A stretch of 64,000 nucleotides of DNA, taken from contig OX439004.1 of assembly GCA_949316495.1 (NCBI GenBank), positions 39,376,561 through 39,440,560 of the forward strand, read 5' to 3'. The notes beneath the pieces are model-generated. The model saw only the letters and a program-made list of their open reading frames with translations. It did not search any database and was not told the DNA's origin. Positions 13,701 to 25,700 of this stretch are shown one piece after another (positions within the stretch are counted from its first letter, which is position 1; every line of letters starts with the position of its first letter). Source of the stretch: Amphiduros pacificus (taxonomy: Eukaryota > Annelida > Polychaeta > Phyllodocida > Hesionidae). Position numbers and translations under genes: made by a program.

Positions 13701-16700
13701 GATTATACACCTGTAGCCAGGCTACAGACTCACTGATATGTCAGCCCCTGTCAGGTGAATACCAGCAGCCAGACATTAGGTCCTGGATTATACACCTGAA
13801 GCCAGGCTACAGACTCACCGATATGTCAGCCCCTGTCAGGTGAATACCAGCAGCCAGACATTAGGTCCTGGATTATACACCTGAAGCCAGGCTACAGACT
13901 CACTGATATGTCAGCCCCTGTCAGGTGAATACCAGCAGCCAGACATTAGGTCCTGGATTATACACCTGAAGCCAGGCTACAGACTCACTGATATGTCAGC
14001 CCCTGTCAGGTGAATACCAGCAGCCAGACATTAGGTCCTGGATTATACACCTGTAGCCAGGCTACAGACTCACTGATATGTCAGCCCCTGTCAGGTGAAT
14101 ACCAGCAGCCAGACATTAGGTCCTGGATTATACACCTGAAGCCAGGCTACAGACTCACCGATATGTCAGCCCCTGTCAGGTGAATACCAGCAGCCAGACA
14201 TTAGGTCCTGGATTATACACCTGAAGCCAGGCTACAGACTCACCGATATGTCAGCCCCTGTCAGGTGAATACCAGCAGCCAGACATTAGGTCCTGGATTA
14301 TACACTTGTAGCCAGGCTACAGACTCACTGATATGTCAGCCCCTGTCAGGTGAATACCAGCAGCCAGACATTAGGTCCTGGATTATACACCTGTAGCCAG
14401 GCTACAGACTCACTGATATGTCAGCCCCTGTCAGGTGAATACCAGCAGCCAGACATTAGGTCCTGGATTATACACCTGAAGCCAGGCTACAGACTCACTG
14501 ATATGTCAGCCCCTGTCAGGTGAATACCAGCAGCCAGACATTAGGTCCTGGATTATACACCTGAAGCCAGGCTACAGACTCACTGATATGTCAGCCCCTG
14601 TCAGGTGAATACCAGCAGCCAGACATTAGGTCCTGGATTATACACTTGAAGCCAGGCTACAGACTCACTGATATGTCAGCCCCTGTCAGGTGAATACCAG
14701 CAGCCAGACATTAGGTCCTGGATTATACACCTGAAGCCAGGCTACAGACTCACCGATATGTCAGCCCCTGTCAGGTGAATACCAGCAGCCAGACATTAGG
14801 TCCTGGATTATACACCTGAAGCCAGGCTACAGACTCACCGATATGTCAGCCCCTGTCAGGTGAATACCAGCAGCCAGACATTAGGTCCTGGATTATACAC
14901 TTGAAGCCAGGCTACAGACTCACTGATATGTCAGCCCCTGTCAGGTGAATACCAGCAGCCAGACATTAGGTCCTGGATTATACCCCTGAAGCCAGGCTAC
15001 AGACTCACTGATATGTCAGCCCCTGTCAGGTGAATACCAGCAGCCAGACATTAGGTCCTGGATTATACACCTGAAGCCAGGCTACAGACTCACCGATATG
15101 TCAGCCCCTGTCAGGTGAATACCAGCAGCCAGACATTAGGTCCTGGATTATACACCTGTAGCCAGGCTACAGACTCACTGATATGTCAGCCCCTGTCAGG
15201 TGAATACCAGCAGCCAGACATTAGGTCCTGGATTATACACCTGAAGCCAGGCTACAGACTCACTGATATGTCAGCCCCTGTCAGGTGAATACCAGCAGCC
15301 AGACATTAGGTCCTGGATTATACACCTGAAGCCAGGCTACAGACTCACTGATATGTCAGCCCCTGTCAGGTGAATACCAGCAGCCAGACATTAGGTCCTG
15401 GATTATACACCTGAAGCCAGGCTACAGACTCACTGATATGTCAGCCCCTGTCAGGTGAATACCAGCAGCCAGACATTAGGTCCTGGATTATACACCTGAA
15501 GCCAGGCTACAGACTCACCGATATGTCAGCCCCTGTCAGGTGAATACCAGCAGCCAGACATTAGGTCCTGGATTATACACCTGAAGCCAGGCTACAGACT
15601 CACCGATATGTCAGCCCCTGTCAGGTGAATACCAGCAGCCAGACATTAGGTCCTGGATTATACACTTGAAGCCAGGCTACAGACTCACTGATATGTCAGC
15701 CCCTGTCAGGTGAATACCAGCAGCCAGACATTAGGTCCTGGATTATACCCCTGAAGCCAGGCTACAGACTCACTGATATGTCAGCCCCTGTCAGGTGAAT
15801 ACCAGCAGCCAGACATTAGGTCCTGGATTATACACCTGAAGCCAGGCTACAGACTCACCGATATGTCAGCCCCTGTCAGGTGAATACCAGCAGCCAGACA
15901 TTAGGTCCTGGATTATACACCTGTAGCCAGGCTACAGACTCACTGATATGTCAGCCCCTGTCAGGTGAATACCAGCAGCCAGACATTAGGTCCTGGATTA
16001 TACACCTGAAGCCAGGCTACAGACTCACTGATATGTCAGCCCCTGTCAGGTGAATACCAGCAGCCAGACATTAGGTCCTGGATTATACACCTGAAGCCAG
16101 GCTACAGACTCACTGATATGTCAGCCCCTGTCAGGTTTCACCAGCAGCCAGACATTAGGTCCTGGATTATACCCCTGAAGCCAGGCTACAGACTCACTGA
16201 TATGTCAGCCCCTGTCAGGTGAATACCAGCAGCCAGACATTAGGTCCTGGATTATACACCTGTAGCCAGGCTACAGACTCACTGATATGTCAGCCCCTGT
16301 CAGGTGAATACCAGCAGCCAGACATTAGGTCCTGGATTATACACCTGAAGCCAGGCTACAGACTCACCGATATGTCAGCCCCTGTCAGGTGAATACCAGC
16401 AGCCAGACATTAGGTCCTGGATTATACACCTGAAGCCAGGCTACAGACTCACTGATATGTCAGCCCCTGTCAGGTGAATACCAGCAGCCAGACATTAGGT
16501 CCTGGATTATACACCTGAAGCCAGGCTACAGACTCACTGATATGTCAGCCCCTGTCAGGTGAATACCAGCAGCCAGACATTAGGTCCTGGATTATACACC
16601 TGAAGCCAGGCTACAGACTCACTGATATGTCAGCCCCTGTCAGGTGAATACCAGCAGCCAGACATTAGGTCCTGGATTATACACCTGAAGCCAGGCTACA

Positions 16701-19700
16701 GACTCACCGATATGTCAGCCCCTGTCAGGTGAATACCAGCAGCCAGACATTAGGTCCTGGATTATACACCTGTAGCCAGGCTACAGACTCACTGATATGT
16801 CAGCCCCTGTCAGGTGAATACCAGCAGCCAGACATTAGGTCCTGGATTATACACCTGAAGCCAGGCTACAGACTCACCGATATGTCAGCCCCTGTCAGGT
16901 GAATACCAGCAGCCAGACATTAGGTCCTGGATTATACACCTGAAGCCAGGCTACAGACTCACTGATATGTCAGCCCCTGTCAGGTGAATACCAGCAGCCA
17001 GACATTAGGTCCTGGATTATACACCTGAAGCCAGGCTACAGACTCACCGATATGTCAGCCCCTGTCAGGTGAATACCAGCAGCCAGACATTAGGTCCTGG
17101 ATTATACACCTGAAGCCAGGCTACAGACTCACCGATATGTCAGCCCCTGTCAGGTGAATACCAGCAGCCAGACATTAGGTCCTGGATTATACACCTGAAG
17201 CCAGGCTACAGACTCACTGATATGTCAGCCCCTGTCAGGTGAATACCAGCAGCCAGACATTAGGTCCTGGATTATACACCTGAAGCCAGGCTACAGACTC
17301 ACTGATATGTCAGCCCCTGTCAGGTGAATACCAGCAGCCAGACATTAGGTCCTGGATTATACACCTGAAGCCAGGCTACAGACTCACCGATATGTCAGCC
17401 CCTGTCAGGTGAATACCAGCAGCCAGACATTAGGTCCTGGATTATACACCTGAAGCCAGGCTACAGACTCACTGATATGTCAGCCCCTGTCAGGTGAATA
17501 CCAGCAGCCAGACATTAGGTCCTGGATTATACACCTGAAGCCAGGCTACAGACTCACTGATATGTCAGCCCCTGTCAGGTGAATACCAGCAGCCAGACAT
17601 TAGGTCCTGGATTATACACCTGAAGCCAGGCTACAGACTCACTGATATGTCAGCCCCTGTCAGGTGAATACCAGCAGCCAGACATTAGGTCCTGGATTAT
17701 ACACCTGAAGCCAGGCTACAGACTCACTGATATGTCAGCCCCTGTCAGGTGAATACCAGCAGCCAGACATTAGGTCCTGGATTATACACTTGAAGCCAGG
17801 CTACAGACTCACCGATATGTCAGCCCCTGTCAGGTGAATACCAGCAGCCAGACATTAGGTCCTGGATTATACACCTGAAGCCAGGCTACAGACTCACTGA
17901 TATGTCAGCCCCTGTCAGGTGAATACCAGCAGCCAGACATTAGGTCCTGGATTATACACCTGAAGCCAGGCTACAGACTCACTGATATGTCAGCCCCTGT
18001 CAGGTGAATACCAGCAGCCAGACATTAGGTCCTGGATTATACACCTGAAGCCAGGCTACAGACTCACTGATATGTCAGCCCCTGTCAGGTGAATACCAGC
18101 AGCCAGACATTAGGTCCTGGATTATACACCTGAAGCCAGGCTACAGACTCACTGATATGTCAGCCCCTGTCAGGTGAATACCAGCAGCCAGACATTAGGT
18201 CCTGGATTATACACCTGAAGCCAGGCTACAGACTCACCGATATGTCAGCCCCTGTCAGGTGAATACCAGCAGCCAGACATTAGGTCCTGGATTATACACC
18301 TGAAGCCAGGCTACAGACTCACTGATATGTCAGCCCCTGTCAGGTGAATACCAGCAGCCAGACATTAGGTCCTGGATTATACACTTGTAGCCAGGCTACA
18401 GACTCACTGATATGTCAGCCCCTGTCAGGTGAATACCAGCAGCCAGACATTAGGTCCTGGATTATACACCTGAAGCCAGGCTACAGACTCACTGATATGT
18501 CAGCCCCTGTCAGGTGAATACCAGCAGCCAGACATTAGGTCCTGGACTATACACCTGAAGCCAGGCTACAGACTCACCGATATGTCAGCCCCTGTCAGGT
18601 GAATACCAGCAGCCAGACATTAGGTCCTGGACTATACACCTGAAGCCAGGCTACAGACTCACCGATATGTCAGCCCCTGTCAGGTGAATACCAGCAGCCA
18701 GACATTAGGTCCTGGATTATACACCTGTAGCCAGGCTACAGACTCACTGATATGTCAGCCCCTGTCAGGTGAATACCAGCAGCCAGACATTAGGTCCTGG
18801 ATTATACACCTGTAGCCAGGCTACAGACTCACTGATATGTCAGCCCCTGTCAGGTGAATACCAGCAGCCAGACATTAGGTCCTGGATTATACACCTGAAG
18901 CCAGGCTACAGACTCACCGATATGTCAGCCCCTGTCAGGTGAATACACTGCTTCAATAATACCAACCAAATAGTCACTCAATCAAACTAATTGATCACTC
19001 ATTTTGTCATGCTATACAAATAAATATCTCCCAAATTCAATGCTGACCCAATCTCCAGTATAAACCGTACAACCTCCCTAATGGGATCGTAAAAAAAAAT
19101 GTTTATTTTACTTGATCATAATGAAACAATATTGAGATTTTACAAAGTGCTCAAATGGAATATCTGCTAATTCTATATTTTATAGTAATCTCTGAAAATA
19201 GAGAGGAAAAATTTACCATCTTATAATGCAAATATAACACAGAATATTACTCCCAATTTAGTCTGGGGTTTAATATTGAGCAGCTAAGGAACTTACCAGA
19301 GAGTCATTGAAATCAGTCTTAATGCATATAATTCAGGAGTCACTATGAAGTGTCCCGTAACGTTTCCTCTGAGTGATATTTACACACCAAGATCAATTTG
19401 TCATTCACACTTTGACTGCCACAAATCTTAAACTCATGACAATCTTCTATTAATTACTGCTTTTTTATAACCACACAGGTCTACAATATAAGATTCATCA
19501 TTACAAGACTTTCTTTGATATTTCTTTCAGTATTGTATTTGGTCATTTTGTAATATGCTTGTTATTTTAATCATAAAGTTGATAGAAATGACCTAAATGT
19601 TGGTCTGGATTAAGCCTGTGTGATTATGCAAGCATGTCACTATGACATGGGATCATCTCCCTCTACAGAACCACAATCAATATCTCTACCAGATGTCACT

Positions 19701-22700
19701 CACGTTTGCAGGGCTGGCATATTCAATATTGCTCAGTCAAATTCCACCTTGTCTATAATATTATAATTGTTCTGAATACTGCTCCGAAGGAACACATTTA
19801 GGCCATGGCATAATTTTAAATCACCCATTAAACTTTGCATTCAACCATCTTGAAAATATTCTAAAGTGTATTAATATTTCTGAAGTGTATTGATTTTTTC
19901 TCCATTATTTAATTTTTCAAATCAATACCTATCAATCAGTGTGTTGACGTGGTCCCTGGACTTAGCGCTGCCTTGGAGCATCTTGTGCAGCTGGTCCACC
20001 ACCTCCCTATTTGCCTCTTGTAGTCGAAGCAGGGATTGATCAAGCTCATTTGTCTCATCAGCTGACATATTCTCAATATGAGCCTCGTCTATAGTGCACA
20101 GCTCCTCAAGAAGCAGGCTCTCATGCCTGTCACCTGCACTCTCTTTACATGGAATATTATTTTCATCGGAGAATGACTGCAAACAATCAAGTTCAAACAT
20201 GCAGGTAGATTCATCAATCTTATTTTCAGAGTGATGCTCTTCCAAATCACTTCCTGTCTCTGTCTTTTCTGTTAATTCATTCTTCGTTCCATCTGACACC
20301 ATTCTTGCCATATGTTGCCCGTCTTCCTGGCCTATACTGGCTGGACCTCCTCCTTTCTCCACCACCTTGACGTCACTGTCAGACTCGCAGAGTGACTCCA
20401 GGAAGGCATTAGATGTCAATCTCTCCCTCACCCGGAGCTCCTCCAGGGCTATCTCCAGAGCCACATCCTCCACCAGAGACCTTCTCACACTCCTATCACG
20501 GACGATGACATCACCAAGCGAATAAGTTTCCTCCTTTGTGATGCTCTGATCCATTTTCAATCAAATTTACTTTCTCAAATCTGGCAAATCTGCTTATGTC
20601 TCAGAGATCTGACTGTATGTAGCAAGGACAGCATCAAGAGTGTAAAGACCCTGGTCATCTCCAGGAACCAATATAACATGTTAACATACTTCAAAACTGT
20701 CATGAAACCTTAAAAACCCTCAACCTGAACACATATCCTACTTTTTATCACATAATTGTCTAAGACTGTCTGAACGTTATCAAGGATTTACAGTGGATAT
20801 TGAGAGTGTGAGAGAGTACAGCAAACAGAGAGAATGGTTTGATGTAGGATCTGGGTGTATCACTGAGTAATATAGACCTGCCTTATCTGTGATCCCTCTC
20901 ATGCTCCACTCTCATCCTCTACACTCTTATCTGCTACAACCTCAGATTCAATATACACAACACCTTTCTGCCTGTATCAAAGCTGACCTTTCTGTTTTTT
21001 TTTGTCAATAGTGGCATTGAGATAAAATGGTAATAGAATTTAAAGATAATTTTTTTTGGTTTGGTATTAATCAAGCAATTAATATTTTGCAGATGACTCA
21101 AAATATTGGTACATTTTTAGAGACATACATCACTACTAACCACTTATATGTTGGGAAGAAATTAACCTTTTAAATAATATCATGTGTTAAAGAGAACAAA
21201 ATTTTATTTATTTGCCCTGCATTAATACAGTGCAATGTAATATTTACCTTGTTAATGATAAACAAATATTTAGTTTTATAAAATGGAACTAACATTTTCA
21301 ATCTTAGTAATAAATAAGTAACTTACTTTAAAAACAAAACTTTAAAATTCTGGACTTACTTTATGATTTGATCCCTGAGTTTCTCAGCTGCCTGTGTATT
21401 TTCCCTGAGTATATCTTTGAGCTTGGCATTGAGGCTGTCCCGTTCTTGGATTCCCATCAAAAGTTCCTCTTTCTCCCGATCCACCAGAGCAAATTTTTCC
21501 CTATCAGCTATGAGGAGCTCATTTAATTGTTTTAGTTTCAACTGGTCTGCTTGGAGTATATCTGCCACTTTCTTGTGCTCTTGCTCCAGTTGTGCCACCT
21601 GGTGGGCTAAAAGATTGTTCTCAATCTCTAACTGCTGAATTCTCTCATCCACCTGACCCTTGACTTTCTGACCTTGACCTACTTTGTCAAGGCGCTGGTT
21701 TAGCTGACTGTTTTCTGCCTCTGTGCGAAGCAGCTGTTCTTGCAGTCCCGAAACTTTACGAATGAGATCAGCCTTTTCTTTCTGAAGCTCCTGGTTTTTC
21801 TTCTTTGCTTCAGCAAAATCTTTCTCAGCATTTAACATCTTTGTGTTTGTACTGAAAATGTGATTTGAATAAAGAAAATGAATATTCATGTGGTAAATAT
21901 ATCACATATATATGAGCAATTTATTCATCAGATTATCATCATTATTAAGTGTCAAATATACTGGTCACAAATCTACCCTATTTACTCAAATATAGGATGA
22001 GGAATTAGGATCTAAACCTTCAGTCAATATTTTGGGGGGTCGGCTTATACACGAGGGCAACCTCTGGACGGTGATTTACGACAAGAATGACTTTATCAGC
22101 ATGAAAAGTAAATAAACTTCACTCATACTGTCCAGATACAAACTTCCCCAACGGCGATATAATTAATATCTTTGGCTTATAACACACAGAAATATTCTAC
22201 CATATCTGTACAGTAGTCCGCCTTCACTTAATAAGTGTAAATTATGCACAAGTCGGAGTAAAACCGACTTGTCCTATAATCGGAAATTGGCCTTTTCAAG
22301 CAAAATAACATCAATTTTTTTGGGGGGGGGGGGGGGGGGGGTTGTATTATACACATGGTCATCCTATTTTCGAGTAAATACGGTATGTGATGAAATAAGG
22401 TGGAATAGGTTCATCACAAGTCACCCCCCTAAGGTATGTCAGATCTAATAAATGGCATCATGTAGCGTCCAAATACCATCTTATTCATACTTGAAAAATT
22501 GTCTTGGGACAGTGTCTTCTGAAGAATGAAACAGAAAGATATTTGTTACCTTAATTCTATGACTGTATTAATGATGTCACAATCTTAAGTTTACCAATAC
22601 TTGCACAAAGCAACTTATAATATACAATATACAATAATGCCAAATATACCTTCAATATTCAATATCTAGCTTTAAAACAGTACAGTTGTACGGTGGCCAC

Positions 22701-25700
22701 CTTACACATTATTCACTTGCATAAGTAGGAATACCTTATGATTAGTATTTCTCCGCCATCTTGGATCTGATCATTGAGGAGGTTTATATGACTGCCAAGA
22801 TCCTCGTTCAATTTCCTCAAGCTCAGCACAGCATCATCTTCCTTTCTTTGATGCTGCTTCCCTATCTTTATATCTGGTAAATGTTTATCATCCGTATCAG
22901 AGGATATCAATTCTGTGGGAGCAGGCATCATGCTGTATATACCTGAGCTTGGGTCAGGTTTTTCTGGTGTTTTGTTCTCCATTAGCCTAGGTGAAGAACT
23001 TTCAACTGGACTATAACTTATTTCTTTTAGATTGATCCCCGGGCTAATATTGGTACAATTATTGGATGTTTGTTTTTCACTTGGCCTCAGACCAATTTTA
23101 GGATTATGGCCTGGACTGTGTGGATCTGACCTTTGTGCCCCTGGTGAGTTATAAGCTGGATGCTGGGAAGTCAGTTCTGCAGTATCTATTACCAGGCCTC
23201 CGCTCCCTTTTACTTGACCACCAGTGAGTTCTGATGACATTGGATCATCAAACAAGTCTGGAATGACCAACTCATCCAACTGATCATTTGTGGATTTGAC
23301 TTCATCAAGGACATCAATAATGGTTGTGGTGATTCCAGGATGTTGTGGAGGATCATCAAATAAGTCAGGAATGGTGAAATGATCCTGTTCATCCTCTTTA
23401 CAAATTTCCTCCTCAGTTCCAGCATCCTCTGATGTATCTAGCATGCTTTTATCATCCATATCATAGAAAGAATTCTTGGGATACTTATGTAATTCTGATT
23501 CAGAACAAGAATTCTTCATGTTGATTTTGATAGCATTGTCTTGATTTCTATAAGGCTCATCTTTGTGTACATTTCCATCGAAAGATGAATCAAGCTCGTT
23601 ACATCGGAGGATGTCAAGTTCAGCCTTATCTGTACCATTATGATCTACCTCAGGGTCCATCTGACAAGGTGAGCCTGGCTTGTCACTTTGGACAATATCA
23701 AGTTCAGCCTTATCTGTACCATTGTGATCTACCTCAGGGTCCATCCGACGAGGTGAGCCTGACTTGTCACTTTGGACAATATCAAGTTCAGCCTTATCTG
23801 TACCATTATGATCTACCTCAGGGTCCATCTGATGAGGTGAGCTTGGCTTGTCACGTTGGACAATATCAAGTTCAGCCTTATCTGTAGCATTATGATCTAC
23901 CTCAGGGTCCATCCGACGAGGTGAGCCTGGCTTGTCACTTTGGACAATATCAAGTTCAGCCTTATCTGTACCATTGTGATCTACCTCAGGGTCCATCTGA
24001 CGAGGTGAGCCTGGCTTGTCACGTTGGACAATATCAAGTTCAGCCTTATCTGTACCATTGTGATCTACCTCTGGGTCCATCTGATATGGTGAGCCTGGCT
24101 TGTCACGTTGGACAATATCAAGTTCAGCCTTATCTCTACCATTATGATCTACCTCAGGATCCATATGACGAGGTGAGCCTGGCTTGTCACTTTGGACAAT
24201 ATCAAGTTCAGCCTTATCTGTACCATTGTGATCGACCTCAGGGTCCATCTGATATGGTGAGCCTGGCTTGTCACTTTGGACAATATCAAGTTCAGCCTTA
24301 TCTGTACCATTATGATCTACCTCAGGGTCCATCTGGTGAGGTGAGCCTGGCTTGTCACTTTGGACAATATCAAGTTCAGCCTTATCTGTACCATTGTGAT
24401 CTACCTCAGGGTCCATCTGACGAGGTGAGCCTGGCTTGTCACTTTGGATAATATCAAGTTCAGCCTTATCTCTACCATTATGATCTACCTCAGGGTCCAT
24501 CTGATATGGTGAGTCTGGCTTGTCACTTTGGACAATATCAAGTTCAGCCTTATCTGTAGCATTATGATCTACCTCAGGGTCCATCTGACGAGGTGAGCCT
24601 GGCTTGTCACTTTGGACAATATCAAGTTCTGCCTTATCTGTAGCATTATGATCTACCTCAGGGTCCATCTGACTAGGTGAGCCTGGCTTGTCACTTTGGA
24701 CAATATCAAGTTCAGCCTTATCTGTAGCATTATGATCTACCTCAGGGTCCATCTGACGAGGTGAGCCTGGCTTGTCACTTTGGACAATATCAAGTTCAGC
24801 CTTATCTGTAGCATTATGATCTACCTCAGGGTCCATCTGACAAGGTGAGCCTGGCTTGTCACTTTGGACAATATCAAGTTCAGCCTTATCTGTACCATTA
24901 TGATCTACCTCAGGGTCCATCTGACGAGGTGAGCCTGGCTTGTCACTTTGGACAATATCAAGTTCAGCCTTATCTGTAGCATTATGATCTACCTCAGGGT
25001 CCATCTGACGAGGTGAGCCTGGCTTGTCACTTTGGACAATATCAAGTTCAGCCTTATCTGTAGCATTATGATCTACCTCAGGGTCCATCTGACTAGGTGA
25101 GCCTGGCTTGTCACTTTGGACAATATCAAGTTCAGCCTTATCTGTAGCATTATGATCTACCTCAGGGTCCATCTGACGAGGTGAGCCTGGCTTGTCACTT
25201 TGGACAATATCAAGTTCAGCCTTATCTGTACCATTATGATCTACCTCAGGGTCTGTCAAAACAGATGAACCTGACTTGTCACTTTGGATAATATCAGTAA
25301 ATTTGTTCCTATCACTATCTCCTGGTTTCTGAGCCAAAGTTAAATCTTCTTTTCTTAGTGGAAGGACTAGGTAAAGATCAGAATCAATATTTTGGTTTAA
25401 AACTGATGGTTTTTCCTTGGCTTCATCAGCACGCTCATTTCCATTGGATTCAGATGAATCAGCACGGAGGAGGACCATCTGGTTGTCTTCTTCTCTTTGA
25501 AGTATGGGAGCATCTCTTTCCATATTGGCATTATTAATATCATCATGATCATGGCTAAGTTCTTTGTGATCACCTTCTAATACAGTGAAAGGAAAATCCT
25601 GGTGTTCAAATAATTCTGAGCTGGAATCTGTTGATTTTGCCAAAGACTGATCTAAATCTTTTAGTAAGTGTTCATTATCTGACCCAGGTGACTCAGCAGT

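Noticed and set aside
10785-18940. CRISPR-like array
   Set aside because: Units are contiguous with no unique spacers and lie in a eukaryotic intron; this is a satellite.
23585-24451. Plus-strand open frames QYQVQPYLYHCDLPQGPSD
   Set aside because: Antisense shadow of the 84-bp coding repeat in e31.
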